NCBI GenBank assembly: GCA_034670065.1 | Contig: JAXMOG010000005.1 | Location: 243,651 to 307,650, forward strand | From: Mesobacterium_A sp034670065 | GTDB taxonomy: Bacteria > Pseudomonadota > Alphaproteobacteria > Rhodobacterales > Rhodobacteraceae | DNA: 64,000 nt | Reading direction: 5' to 3' | Part shown: piece by piece, positions 17,895 to 26,770 of the stretch | Layout: every line of letters begins with the position of its first letter | Position numbering within the stretch: position 1 is the first letter of the stretch | The notes under the pieces: generated by a model | Seen by the model: only the letters and a program-made list of their open reading frames with translations | Told to the model about the DNA's origin: nothing | The model's database searches: none | Translations under genes and position numbers: made by a program

Positions 17895-18356
17895 ATGAAA
17901 GAAACAGCAGGAATAACCACATCTGACGCCGGCCAAGAGGGTGTCTCATGGAACGTGGTAGGCCATGTCTACACACCAAAACTGCATTCCGACAATGCCA
18001 TGATTTGGCATGCCGTGGTGCCCGCCGAGACAATGGTGCCGCCTCATGTCCACCCAACTCAGGATGAATGGATCCTCGTGACCGAGGGCTATCTGGAAGT
18101 GGATTTTGGGTTTGAAGACGGCAATATCACCGCCAACAAGGCCGGGCCGGGTGATCTTGTCCGCATGCCGATGGGCGTTGCGCATGGCGTCTATAACCGT
18201 TCGGGTGCCGAAGCAAAATGCGTCTTTGGCGTTGCGCCATCCCGCAAGCTTTACGATTTGTTCTGCGCCTTGGACGGCGTGACCGACCCCGCCGAGTTGG
18301 TACGTATTTCGGCGCTGCACGAAGTCGATTTCCTGCCGCCCCCCTCTGACGCATAA
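17895..18356 (+). CDS. Cupin domain protein
   Basis: 153 residues forming one small beta barrel: PPHVHPTQDEWILVTEGYLEVDFG (motif 1 with His-x-His and Glu) and PGDLVRMPMGVAHGVYN (motif 2 with His). These residues usually hold a divalent metal, so it may be a small dioxygenase, isomerase or sensor. GAAGGG precedes the start. It is 11 bases upstream of a flavin monooxygenase gene and should share its transcript. Confidence 0.85.
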   Translation: MKETAGITTSDAGQEGVSWNVVGHVYTPKLHSDNAMIWHAVVPAETMVPPHVHPTQDEWILVTEGYLEVDFGFEDGNITANKAGPGDLVRMPMGVAHGVYNRSGAEAKCVFGVAPSRKLYDLFCALDGVTDPAELVRISALHEVDFLPPPSDA

Positions 18357-18367
18357 GGAGCAGCCAA

Positions 18368-19858
18368 ATGGTTAACCGAAAAAAGGTCGCCGTCATTGGC
18401 GGCGGTGTCGCCGGCTTGGCTGCTGCCAAGGCGTTTGATGAAAGAGGTCACCGTGTCATCGGGTTTGAACGAAGCCATGATTTCGGCGGCGTCTGGGAAC
18501 TGTCGCGCTCCTATCCCGGCGTTCAGACGCAAAGCCCAAAGGATCTGTATCGCTATACGGACCTGGCAATGCCCGATGATTACCCGCAATGGCCCAAAGG
18601 GCCGCAAGTCCATGCTTACCTGCATTCATATGCGGACAAGCACAAGCTGGGCCGTTTGTTCCAGCTAAACACCGATGTCGCCGGAATGGAGCGACGTGCA
18701 GATGGCAAACCGGGCTGGACATTAACCCTGACAAGCGCAGGCCGGACCCGCAAAGAGGACTTTGACTTTGTCTCAGTCTGCACAGGACAATTTTCCTATA
18801 AGAACATCATAACCCACCCTGGGCAGGACGCGTTTGTCGAACAGGGCGGGCAAGTGATGCATTCGTCCGAATATACCGATCCAGAGATTGCCCGCGGCAA
18901 GCATGTGGTTGTTCTGGGCGGGTCCAAATCGTCAACCGACATCGCGGTCAATGCAGCCGAACATGGCGCTGCGCAGGTCACCATGGTCTACCGGAAAAAC
19001 GTCTGGCGTATTCCGTATTTTGTGGGGGGCATCAACTTCAAGAGACTGCTCTATATGCGGGCGCAGGAAATGCAGTTTAACAGTTGGGGCCGTGGCCCAT
19101 TGAAAAAACTGTTTGCCGCCATCACCAAGCCGCTGGTCTGGGCCAACTTTCGCGGGCTGGAGACCATGCTGAAAATGCAGCTGGGCCTAAAAAAATGGAA
19201 CATGGTGCCTGATACGCCTATCGAAAAGGAAGCAAGCTGTTCGCTGCCACTGGTGACGCCAAACTTCTTCGAAACGCTTGAATCCGGAAAGCTTAAGGTG
19301 GTTCAGGGATCGTTTGACCGCTACGAAGGCGACAGCGTCGTTCTGACCACAGGCGAGCGTGTCAAATGCGACATTTCTGTTCTGGCTGTGGGCTGGAAAC
19401 TGGGCGTGCCCGTTCTGCCGGATGAATACCGTCAAAAACTGATAGAAGAAGATGGGCAATACCGTGTTTATCGTTTGTCTGTGAACCCCGACCTGCCCGA
19501 CATGGGGTTTATCGGTTTCAATTCCAGCTTCTGCACCATCCTGTCGGCCGAGATGATTGCAAACTGGCTGGTTCGCTATGCGGACGGTCAACTTGCGCAT
19601 CAACCAAGTGACGCTGAAATGCGTGAAAACATCGAGGTGATGTTGAACTGGCGCCGGAAAGAACGCCCGGCCGCACAAGTCTATGGCGGGCTCTGCTCTG
19701 CGCCGTTTCACTTCAAGCATTTTGATGAACTGCTTGCAGATATGGGCGCGACCAAAGCCAAACGATCAAACCCGCTGGCAGAACAGTTTTCGTTTCCGGA
19801 CGCAGATGCCTACGGCACGTTCCTTGCCTCAACACCGCAATACATGGCGGGTGCTTAA
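18368..19858 (+). CDS. Flavin-containing monooxygenase
   Basis: 496 residues. FAD-binding GGGVAG (residues 11-16) and the second nucleotide site VVLGGSKSSTDIAVNA for NADPH are visible, as are GVWELSRSYPGVQTQSPKDLY, typical of FMO and Baeyer-Villiger relatives, and YKNIITHPGQDAF near the FxGxxxHxxx(D/P) fingerprint position. It would insert oxygen into a ketone, amine or sulfur compound. Together with the esterase downstream it suggests Baeyer-Villiger oxidation of a ketone followed by ester hydrolysis; this is inference. Confidence 0.85.
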   Translation: MVNRKKVAVIGGGVAGLAAAKAFDERGHRVIGFERSHDFGGVWELSRSYPGVQTQSPKDLYRYTDLAMPDDYPQWPKGPQVHAYLHSYADKHKLGRLFQLNTDVAGMERRADGKPGWTLTLTSAGRTRKEDFDFVSVCTGQFSYKNIITHPGQDAFVEQGGQVMHSSEYTDPEIARGKHVVVLGGSKSSTDIAVNAAEHGAAQVTMVYRKNVWRIPYFVGGINFKRLLYMRAQEMQFNSWGRGPLKKLFAAITKPLVWANFRGLETMLKMQLGLKKWNMVPDTPIEKEASCSLPLVTPNFFETLESGKLKVVQGSFDRYEGDSVVLTTGERVKCDISVLAVGWKLGVPVLPDEYRQKLIEEDGQYRVYRLSVNPDLPDMGFIGFNSSFCTILSAEMIANWLVRYADGQLAHQPSDAEMRENIEVMLNWRRKERPAAQVYGGLCSAPFHFKHFDELLADMGATKAKRSNPLAEQFSFPDADAYGTFLASTPQYMAGA

Positions 19859-19884
19859 CCAAATGCGAAACGGAGCCTTTTGAC

Positions 19885-20694
19885 ATGATCGATTGGAATG
19901 ACGCCTTTAACAATATGGGCCATGTAAAAGGCTCCGATGCGCTGCCCGGTTTCTGGGCAACGCGCGCCGCACAATACCGAAAAGGACCTATCCGAATTGA
20001 TCTGGATATTTCCTATGGCGAAACTGATCGTGAAACTTTTGATCTGGTCTGGCCCAACGGCGTGCCCAAAGGGCTTTTGGTGTTTGTTCATGGCGGGTTT
20101 TGGATGCGGTTGGACAAATCCTACTGGACGGATCTGGCCGAGGGGGCACGCGCCCTTGGTTGGGCCGTCTGCATCCCCAGTTATACTCTGACTCCGGCGG
20201 CGCGGGTTTCTGCGATAACGCGCCAGATCGCGGCGGCCATCAAAACAGCGGGAAATCTCGTTGAAGGCCCAATTCGTCTGGCGGGGCATTCTGCGGGTGG
20301 GCATCTGGTAACGCGAATGATTTGTCAGAGAAGTCCACTGGCAGATCAGACCATCGCTCGCATCGAAAAGACGATTTCGATAAGCGGCCTACACGACCTC
20401 CGTCCCTTGCTGAAAACGGAAATGAACAAAACGCTTATGCTGGACGAGGCTGAAGCCACCGCTGAAAGCCCCGCACTTTTGAGGCCCAGGGAACATGCGA
20501 AGGTTGTCGCTTGGGTTGGTGGCGACGAAAGACCCGAATTTATCCGTCAATCCCGGCTTTTGACGATGATGTGGGACGGTCTGAATGCCCATACTGAGTT
20601 GAAGATAGAACCGGGTCACAACCACTTTACCATCCTTGAGGGGTTGAAATCTGCAAGGTCGCCGATTTGCCAAGAGCTAGCCAATCACGTGTGA
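19885..20694 (+). CDS. Alpha/beta hydrolase (formamidase/esterase-like)
   Basis: 269 residues with FVHGGFWMRLDKSYW (oxyanion region), AGHSAGGHLVTRM (nucleophile Ser) and PGHNHFTILEGL with the catalytic His. The pattern is closest to arylformamidase/KynB-like esterases. It lies 26 bases after the monooxygenase and is probably the third gene of that operon, hydrolysing its product. Kynurenine formamidase activity is possible but no other tryptophan-catabolism gene is nearby. Confidence 0.85.
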   Translation: MIDWNDAFNNMGHVKGSDALPGFWATRAAQYRKGPIRIDLDISYGETDRETFDLVWPNGVPKGLLVFVHGGFWMRLDKSYWTDLAEGARALGWAVCIPSYTLTPAARVSAITRQIAAAIKTAGNLVEGPIRLAGHSAGGHLVTRMICQRSPLADQTIARIEKTISISGLHDLRPLLKTEMNKTLMLDEAEATAESPALLRPREHAKVVAWVGGDERPEFIRQSRLLTMMWDGLNAHTELKIEPGHNHFTILEGLKSARSPICQELANHV

Positions 20695-20973
20695 TTGCGG
20701 GGTCGTGAACCCAGCGGCTTGGTCGGGTCAGCATTTACCAGTCTGGTTCGCATCTTGCGTTGCACCAGTTGGCTTTGTCGCACAAATCGGCTTTTTGAGT
20801 TGCCATGATTGTACAATTGCCGACCCTCCTCACTCTACGCCCCCCCGCTTGAGGCCTTTGCGTCATGCATCCGTCTCAGCCTCAATCGGGTTAACGGGTT
20901 CTGAGCCAGTGAGAAACGCTCTGAAAAAAACAGGCAACAGAGTCCGCGAAAACGGTTCTTTCGATTATTTTGT
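20695..20973. other. Gene-free stretch with possible IS end
   Basis: No credible coding frame. GGCTTTGTCGCACAAATCG at 20771-20789 resembles the terminal inverted repeat of IS5-group elements, but no partner end or transposase was found next to it. Confidence 0.3.
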
Positions 20974-21011
20974 AGGATAACAAGGCGAGGCAAGCACCGC
21001 TTTGTTATCCT
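20974..21011. terminator. Strong hairpin after two convergent genes
   Basis: 14-base arms (20974-20987 and 20998-21011, 13 of 14 paired) around a 10-base loop. It lies between the esterase gene and the convergent DUF2798 gene, so it could terminate both, although there is no long T-run. Confidence 0.5.
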
Positions 21012-21018
21012 GATTGGT

Positions 21019-21258
21019 TCAGCCGGTTTGTGTGCCGGTCGTGCGCTTCATTATCCAAGTGGCGATCCACGTCGACACTGGGAAAGCAATGGCGCCAAGC
21101 ACAAAAGCGAAAGGCCATGCCATAAGCGCTGTTTTTGGCCAGACTGAAAGCCACATTGCGGTTGGCCCAAGTGCGATCAATGACATTATGCCGGACATGG
21201 CCACCGCCATCAAAAGAGTCATTATAACTTGGGTAAGGATTAGGGTCTTCTTGTCCAT
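21019..21258 (-). CDS. DUF2798 family membrane protein
   Basis: 79 residues with two membrane helices (about 7-30 and 42-68) and the family pattern MTLLMAVAMSGIMSLIALG ... WPKTALMAWPFAFVLG. Function of the family is unknown; small inner-membrane protein. It stands alone with a hairpin 8 bases after its stop. Confidence 0.8.
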   Translation of the reverse strand: MDKKTLILTQVIMTLLMAVAMSGIMSLIALGPTAMWLSVWPKTALMAWPFAFVLGAIAFPVSTWIATWIMKRTTGTQTG

Positions 21259-21744
21259 CGTCTATTCTTTCCGTGGTGGAAGATGCCTGAACGCGCAGAA
21301 GGCGAAAAGAGGGCACCATCCTGTTGCAAGGGTGGTGCCGCGGGTTCACGCAAAAAAGCGCAACTAAATCTCGTGTTCACGAGGACTGGAATAACCGGAC
21401 CAGTCTAAAAATCTTTTCGGCCCGCTTACGTACCCGCCACATGGGAAAAAAGCAATGCAGTATGGGCGGTTCTCTCTGTCGGGCAATCACAATACTGGTT
21501 TCAGAACTGTGTCAGCCCCCTGTTCCGCACCGCCGAAGAAACCTCTCTGGCCCGTCATCATTTAAAACGCCGTATTTCCCTGACCCGATCCTCGCGATGC
21601 AGATACATCCGGCCTGAGAATACCCCGAAATGAGCGCTCTTGTGGGTCATATCCCCTTGAAGAAAACCCCTGCTGCAGGGACCGTCGCATCAACTTGTAC
21701 CAAGCTGAGCTTTGTTTCACAAAGTCATTGATGGATTAGATTGT
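21259..21744. other. About 490 bases without a recognised gene
   Basis: Short frames only, none with a family signature. AGCTTTGTTTCACAAAGTC near 21711 looks like a weak IS end; nothing else seen. Confidence 0.4.
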
Positions 21745-21968
21745 GATCTTGCCGGATCAGATTGCCGCTATCCCGGATGGCTAAGCCTTTTGGCATAAGC
21801 GCTGCAGCAAGATCGTGGGTTTTGGATCGAACGGTAGATACTCGGGGTATTCGCGGTAGGCGCAAAATCTGAAATGGGCGAACTCACGCTATCCGCCCAA
21901 AAACCCACGTTTCCGCCCAAAAACCCACGTTTCCGCCCAAAAACCCACGTTCATGACTTTCGCTACAA
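21745..21968. repeat. Dispersed intergenic repeat A, copy 1
   Basis: Shares an ordered series of blocks with 26771-26958: GCCGGAT, CGCTATCCCGGAT, TTTGGATCGAACGGTAG, TACTCGGGG, GGCGCAAAATC, ATGGGCGAA and CCGCCCAAAA. No coding frame is common to both copies. This copy contains a tandem triplication at its end. Confidence 0.6.
21893..21951. repeat. Three tandem copies of a 20-base unit
   Basis: CCGCCCAAAAACCCACGTTT occurs at 21893, 21913 and 21933, the last copy lacking the final base. The homologous site in repeat A copy 2 (near 26921) has only one related unit, so this is a local expansion. No spacers, so not a CRISPR array. Confidence 0.9.
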
Positions 21969-22075
21969 ATGACCGGTTTGTGCCCAACCTTCCAAAGGCT
22001 GCTCTTCAACCGAAGGTCAGCAATGACCTTGTTTTTTGCATTTCTGGAACCATCTTCGACCTTCTTGTGGAAAGC

Positions 22076-22786
22076 TCAGATAGCGGCCTGATTCACGCGC
22101 TTGATCAATGCCTCGCCCGTTTCCTTGCGTTCACTGTAGCGCTCTACCAAATAGTCAGAACGGCCCCGTGTCAGGAGCGTGAATTTAACCAACTCTTCCA
22201 TGACATCGACCATGCGGTCGTAGTTGGGAGATGGCTTCATCCGGTCATTGTCATCGAACTCCAAAAACGCTTTGGGCGTTGAAGATTGATTTGGAATTGT
22301 CAGTAGTCGCATCCAGCGGCCAAGAATGCGCAATTGATTGACAGCGTTAAAGCTTTGGGAACCGCCATTTACCTGCATGACCGCGAGCGTTTTACCTTGT
22401 GTCGGACGAACAGCCCCAAATGACAAAGGTATCCAGTCGATTTGAGATTTCATAATGCCGGTCATAGCCCCGTGACGTTCGGGCGAACACCAAACCATAC
22501 CTTCGCTCCATGCGACCAGATCTCGCAATTCCTGCACCTTTGGATGGTCGGCATCCGTATCATCTGGCAAGGGCAATCCGCTGGGATTAAACGTCTTCGT
22601 CTCGGCCCCGAAACGGTTCAGCACCCGTGCGGCTTCTTGTGTCATCAACCGGCTAAAAGACCGGTCACGAAGCGAGCCGTAGAGCAACAAGATGCGCGGT
22701 GGATGGTCCAGACGTCCACCCGACAATAGACGGTCTTCGTCTATGTCACGAAAGTGGTTGTCGTCGATATTGGGTGTGTCGGTCAT
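22076..22786 (-). CDS. arsH: Organoarsenical oxidase ArsH
   Basis: 236 residues from ATG 22786. Flavodoxin-like fold with the FMN phosphate motif GSLRDRSFSRLMTQEAARVL and the ArsH signature SPERHGAMTGIMKSQIDWIPLS; QVNGGSQSFNAVNQLRILGRWM is also typical. ArsH uses NADPH and FMN to oxidise trivalent methylated or aromatic arsenicals to less toxic pentavalent forms. It overlaps the aminotransferase gene by 4 bases and closes the operon divergent from arsR. Confidence 0.93.
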   Translation of the reverse strand: MTDTPNIDDNHFRDIDEDRLLSGGRLDHPPRILLLYGSLRDRSFSRLMTQEAARVLNRFGAETKTFNPSGLPLPDDTDADHPKVQELRDLVAWSEGMVWCSPERHGAMTGIMKSQIDWIPLSFGAVRPTQGKTLAVMQVNGGSQSFNAVNQLRILGRWMRLLTIPNQSSTPKAFLEFDDNDRMKPSPNYDRMVDVMEELVKFTLLTRGRSDYLVERYSERKETGEALIKRVNQAAI

Positions 22787-23976
22787 TGTGATGCGTCTCT
22801 TGTTGTTGAAATAGCATGAACAAGGCGATCCAGCGCCTTTTCCAATCGGTCGCGAGGGCACGCGATGTTTAGCCGCCCGAACCCTGCACCGCTGTCCCCG
22901 AAGGCGACACCTCGGGTTATGGCCCATCCGGCCTCATGTCTTAGGAATTGTGTCAGATCGTCCGGCGACAAGCCCAAATGCCGAAAGTCTAACCACAGCA
23001 AGAATGTGCCTTCGGGCTCAATCAAAGAGACTTCAGGGATGCCGGCAAGACGTGCGCGCACCAGAGACAGGTTCCCCTCGATATAAGCGATGGCCGCGTC
23101 CAACCACGGCCCGCCATCGTTGTAAGCGGCCTCCATCGCCACGCTGGCGAAAGCGTTATTCTTATTCACCGTCAGACGGCTGTTTTCTGCTCGAAAAGCG
23201 TTACGCCGGTTATCATCAGGAACGACTGTAAAGGCACTGCAACACGCCGCGATGTTAAAGCTCTTTGCCGGAGAAAGGCAGGTGATGCTGTTGAGCGCAT
23301 CGGCCTCGGAGATACTGGCGAACGGCGTATAGGTGTGATCTTGAAACGTGATATCCCCGTGGATTTCGTCCGACACGACGACGACCCCGTTTCTTCTGCA
23401 GATCACCCCCAATTTGGCCAGCTCGGTCTTTTTCCAGACGCGACCCACTGGATTATGTGGATTGCAAAGGAACAGCATCTTTGTGCGCGGATCAGCGGCA
23501 CAGGTTTCCAGACCGTCAAAATCCATCTCATAGCGCCCGGACGAAAGCACCAATGGGTTTTCAACCATGCTGCGGCCGTTTTCCGCAATAATATCCGCAA
23601 AATCAAAGAATACGGGCGGTTGGACAATTATGCCATCGCCCGGCTCTGTAAACAGATTGGCGGACATCGAAAGGCTGTTCAACACATTGGGCGCACGCAA
23701 AATATGATTGGGGTTAAGGCCCCATCCGTGCCGCTTTTTTACCCAAGCGATAAGCGCAGGCAAAAGTCTATCGGGCACAGTTTCATAGCCAAAAACACCA
23801 TGTTCCAATCGCCGCAATATTGCGTCCAACACCGGTTTGGGAGCCCTAAAATCCATATCCGCGACACCGGCGGGAAACAGATCCATTCCGTCAGCTCCAA
23901 GCACCATGCTGTGTACTTTAAGGGCCGGAACCTCGCGGCGGTCAATCACCTCATCAAAATCAAAGTGTTCAGCCAT
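22783..23976 (-). CDS. MalY/PatB family PLP aminotransferase (C-S beta-lyase type)
   Basis: 397 residues from ATG 23976, fold type I. FCNPHNPVGRVW, VVVSDEIHGDITF (PLP-contacting Asp) and CLSPAKSFNIAA (Schiff-base Lys) match the MalY/PatB group; GFGRLNIACP gives the carboxylate-binding Arg. These enzymes cleave cystathionine or cysteine conjugates to pyruvate, ammonia and a thiol. It overlaps the aquaporin gene by 8 bases and arsH by 4. A thiol supply or cleavage of an arsenic-thiol adduct is conceivable; neither is shown. Confidence 0.87.
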   Translation of the reverse strand: MAEHFDFDEVIDRREVPALKVHSMVLGADGMDLFPAGVADMDFRAPKPVLDAILRRLEHGVFGYETVPDRLLPALIAWVKKRHGWGLNPNHILRAPNVLNSLSMSANLFTEPGDGIIVQPPVFFDFADIIAENGRSMVENPLVLSSGRYEMDFDGLETCAADPRTKMLFLCNPHNPVGRVWKKTELAKLGVICRRNGVVVVSDEIHGDITFQDHTYTPFASISEADALNSITCLSPAKSFNIAACCSAFTVVPDDNRRNAFRAENSRLTVNKNNAFASVAMEAAYNDGGPWLDAAIAYIEGNLSLVRARLAGIPEVSLIEPEGTFLLWLDFRHLGLSPDDLTQFLRHEAGWAITRGVAFGDSGAGFGRLNIACPRDRLEKALDRLVHAISTTRDASQ

Positions 23977-24634
23977 CTTGCGCCTCGTCGAGTAGCCACC
24001 CAAAGAACCAAGTTGCAAGAGCGGCAGCGATCAACTGCACACCAATAAAGGCGGCGACATCAACAGGGGCGATCCCTGCAAAAGTGTCTGAGAAGCCGCG
24101 TGCAATCGTGACCGCAGGGTTTGCGAATGACGTTGAGGACGTGAACCAGTAAGCGGCGGTGATATAGAGCCCCACCGCCATCGGCACCGCAGAAGGCCGC
24201 GCCTTGATACAAGCAAGGATCGTGCCGACCAGGCCAAAAGTCGCAACAAACTCACCCGTCCATTGGCCAACACCACTGCGCGATGTTGTTGACGCATCAA
24301 TCAAATGGTGATCGAACATCACGTGTGCGGCCAGCACACCAACAATGCCGCCAAAGATCTGGATAACCACATAGAGAACGGCATCGCGCTTTTCGATTTC
24401 GCGCCGCAGTGCAAAGCTGAGTGTGACAGCAGGGTTGAAATGTGCGCCCGAGATCGGCCCGAAAATAGTGATCAACACGACAAGGATAGCGCCCGTTGGA
24501 ATCGTATTGCCCAAGAGAGCGATAGCGATGTTTCCACCCGCCAACCGTTCGGCCATGATGCCAGAACCAATGACAGTCGCAAGAAGCGAAAATGTCCCCA
24601 GCCATTCGGCCATGAGGCGTCGTTCAAGTGTCAT
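23969..24634 (-). CDS. aqpS: Aquaglyceroporin (AqpS-like MIP channel)
   Basis: 221 residues with six membrane segments and both half-helix motifs, HFNPAVTLS and FANPAVTIAR. The aromatic/Arg filter Arg follows the second NPA. In Sinorhizobium-type ars operons AqpS passes arsenite or methylarsenite out along its gradient. The gene sits between the dehydratase and aminotransferase genes with overlaps on both sides, and with arsH and divergent arsR, supporting an arsenical role rather than water or glycerol transport. Confidence 0.9.
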   Translation of the reverse strand: MTLERRLMAEWLGTFSLLATVIGSGIMAERLAGGNIAIALLGNTIPTGAILVVLITIFGPISGAHFNPAVTLSFALRREIEKRDAVLYVVIQIFGGIVGVLAAHVMFDHHLIDASTTSRSGVGQWTGEFVATFGLVGTILACIKARPSAVPMAVGLYITAAYWFTSSTSFANPAVTIARGFSDTFAGIAPVDVAAFIGVQLIAAALATWFFGWLLDEAQDG

Positions 24635-25605
24635 TCTATATCTCCAGTAAGTGCAGCAAACCGCGCGACGTCGATATTGCCACCGGTGATAATGGTCGCC
24701 ACCGTCCTGTTTTTAATTGCGACTTGCCCGTTCAGAACTGCGGCAAGGCCAACAACCGAACCGGGTTCCGTCACGATCTTGAAGTGCTCAAAGGCAAAGC
24801 GCATTGCTTCTCGGACATCTGCATCGCTGGCGGTTACTCCGCCTGCAAGCAGGTCAAAGTTGATCGGAAAGGTCACCTCGTTTGGAATTGGCGTCATGAT
24901 CGCATCGCAGATCGTGCGTTGGCCCACCGTATTGGCGAGGCGTTCGCCTGCAGCAAGCGACCGACATGTATCGTCAAACAATGATGGCTCTGCCGCATAG
25001 ACTTGGGTTCGCGGAGATGCTTCGGCCATAACGACCGCTGTTGCCGCTGTCAGGCCGCCACCGCCACATGGCACCAAGACCGCGTCCAGCATGGGTGAAT
25101 CTTCGAACAATTCCAGGGCAGCAGTTCCGGCTCCTGCCAGAACCTGACCGTGGCCGCTTGGCGGAACTTCGATGCGGCCGGTCTGCGATCTTATTCGAGC
25201 CACCACATCAGCGCTGTTTTCTGTGTCGCGGTCAAAGGTAACAATCTCTGCGCCAAGGGCACGGGCCGCGTTCATCTTTGCGGTTGGCACATCGCAGGGC
25301 ATGACGATGACCGTGGACGTCCCCAACAGGTTCGCTGCGCGAGCCAAGCCAAGGGCATGATTTCCCGACGAATAGCTCACCGTGCCGCAAGCGCGTTCCT
25401 GTGATGTAAGGTTCAGGATTCGATAATACGCGCCCCGTAACTTGAACGCACCGGTGCGCTGAAAGTTCTCTGCTTTCAACAACAACCGTCCGCCAAGCAT
25501 TTGATTGACGTCGGCGTTCTCAAGTACAGGCGTACGCACGATAACATCAGATAGTGCAGCCTGAGCGGACCGAATGTCGGCAAGTGATACGACGTGCGCG
25601 CTCAT
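24631..25605 (-). CDS. Threonine/serine dehydratase-like PLP enzyme
   Basis: 324 residues from ATG 25605, fold type II. The PLP lysine is in QRTGAFKLRGAYY, the Asn-containing SYSSGNHALGLA loop, and the phosphate loop PCGGGGLTAA are intact. No regulatory ACT domain. It resembles catabolic threonine dehydratase, serine racemase and EutB. It overlaps both neighbours by ATGA. Its presence in an ars operon is unusual; it could make 2-oxobutyrate or pyruvate, or act on a beta-substituted amino acid. Confidence 0.85.
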   Translation of the reverse strand: MSAHVVSLADIRSAQAALSDVIVRTPVLENADVNQMLGGRLLLKAENFQRTGAFKLRGAYYRILNLTSQERACGTVSYSSGNHALGLARAANLLGTSTVIVMPCDVPTAKMNAARALGAEIVTFDRDTENSADVVARIRSQTGRIEVPPSGHGQVLAGAGTAALELFEDSPMLDAVLVPCGGGGLTAATAVVMAEASPRTQVYAAEPSLFDDTCRSLAAGERLANTVGQRTICDAIMTPIPNEVTFPINFDLLAGGVTASDADVREAMRFAFEHFKIVTEPGSVVGLAAVLNGQVAIKNRTVATIITGGNIDVARFAALTGDIE

Positions 25606-25997
25606 TCTTGATCCGTACGACATTTGACATCTGAGGCGATTTGATAGTCGGCGTCCCCGCGCACGACCTGCGCCATTGCGCGCTGGCACAATGTCATCCC
25701 ATGAAAAGGAGATGTGATCCTGACTGGATCAGCCTCCGGGGTATCAGGATGGTGGAGCAGGCCAACCAGCCCGCTCGAAGCGACGTGCCCACCAAAGGAT
25801 TTCGGAGGTTCAAACAGACCTGCCGTATATGCATGGACCTGCCCTCTGACACGCAGCTCGCGCGTGTTTAGCGCTTGCTCGGGGACATGGTTCGGCAACA
25901 TCCCAAGACGATGAAGAAAGTGATGCACGCCCAGAAATTTTGAATCCAGTCCGTTTGCCCCAAAATCATTTTCAGACGTTATCAACGTACCGGACAT
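25602..25997 (-). CDS. Unknown 131-residue protein, first gene of the ars-linked operon
   Basis: I do not recognise this family. Start chosen at ATG 25997 because GGGGAGG lies 7 bases upstream; GTG/ATG 26030 is an alternative. No signal peptide or membrane helix. Notable segments: DSKFLGVHHFLHRLGMLP (His-rich), GGHVASSGLVGLLHHPDTP and a lone Cys pair spread (CQRAM, VKCRT). It is divergent from arsR and its stop overlaps the dehydratase start by 4 bases, so it is translated as part of the operon. Confidence 0.6.
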   Translation of the reverse strand: MSGTLITSENDFGANGLDSKFLGVHHFLHRLGMLPNHVPEQALNTRELRVRGQVHAYTAGLFEPPKSFGGHVASSGLVGLLHHPDTPEADPVRITSPFHGMTLCQRAMAQVVRGDADYQIASDVKCRTDQE

Positions 25998-26099
25998 CCC
26001 AGCGCCTCCCCAGGTCAATTCGGCAAACACCGAAATATCAATTGGCTAGGTCAGGCACGGCATCTTGTCAAGCTTCGATAATTCGGGCAATAACGAATT

Positions 26100-26438
26100 A
26101 TGGAACAGGCCAATGCCATCGAAGCTTTTGCGGCTCTTGCACAAAACACACGCTTGGAAGCGTTCCGTCTGCTTATCAGGGTCGGTCCAAAAGGATTGCC
26201 TGCGTTGGAAATCTCGCGGCAGTTGGGCACAAAACCATCGACACTTTCCGGCCATCTCTCCATTCTCAAACGCGCTGGTGTCCTGACTGCAACACGCCAT
26301 CAACGCGAAATCCACTATGCGGCAAATCTTTCAAGTGTGAATGCGCTCGTCCAGTTCTTAATCGCTGACTGCTGCGGCGGACAAATCGACAACTGTTCGG
26401 AAATTGTCTCGCTGCTTGATTGCGCAGAAACCTCGTAA
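26100..26438 (+). CDS. arsR: ArsR family repressor with C-terminal cysteines
   Basis: 112 residues. Winged helix with LPALEISRQLGTKPSTLSGHLSILKRAGVL. Metalloid ligands are probably Cys91-Cys92 and Cys99 in the tail DCCGGQIDNCSEI, a pattern seen in alphaproteobacterial arsenite sensors whose site lies outside the DNA-recognition helix. Binding of trivalent arsenic releases DNA. It is divergent from the five-gene operon ending in arsH, 102 bases apart. Confidence 0.88.
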   Translation: MEQANAIEAFAALAQNTRLEAFRLLIRVGPKGLPALEISRQLGTKPSTLSGHLSILKRAGVLTATRHQREIHYAANLSSVNALVQFLIADCCGGQIDNCSEIVSLLDCAETS

Positions 26439-26459
26439 AGCGGACATTGGGTTTGTACG

Positions 26460-26708
26460 GTCAGACGAATGCGAACTCGTCTCAAACGACCAACTGCGCA
26501 CAAACTAGATCACACAAGTGTTTGGCCAATCGGCCAGCGACTGATCACGCCAGAATTTGAAATTAGGGCGTTTGAGATAGTGGCGCTGATGGCTAAACTG
26601 GTTGAATATTGCGTCGTGGATCGAGGTGAATTTCTGTAAAATTCCCGCGGACCGAAATCGGCACATCGCCGGTTCTCGTCATCTAAAATGCAGGTGCGCG
26701 TTTTCCGA
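26460..26708. repeat. Dispersed intergenic repeat B, copy 1
   Basis: 249 bases, aligned without gaps to 63347-63595. Shared blocks include GATCACACAAGTGTTT, GGCCAGCGACTGATCACG and GGGCGTTTGAGATAGTGGCG. A 56-codon frame is open here (26469-26639) but carries a TGA in copy 2, and nearly all differences change amino acids, so the conservation is not protein-driven. Confidence 0.75.
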
Positions 26709-26770
26709 GAGTGCGCGGATCAATACGAAATCGTCAGGTCCTCTGACAGGGCGCTATCGACAGCGCGAAT

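Noticed and set aside
17758..18057. 100-codon upstream extension of the AraC frame
   Set aside because: It would overlap the start of the cupin gene on the other strand and adds residues no AraC protein has; ATG 17757 fits the domain border.
20771..20789. Complete IS5 element suspected from a GGCTTTGTCGCACAAATCG end
   Set aside because: No matching opposite end and no transposase within reach; at most a scar.
21893..21951. Possible CRISPR array
   Set aside because: The three 20-base units are directly adjacent with no spacers and no cas genes are present.
26469..26639. 56-residue gene inside repeat B
   Set aside because: The second copy has a TGA in the frame and differences between copies are almost all amino-acid changing, so no protein constraint is visible.
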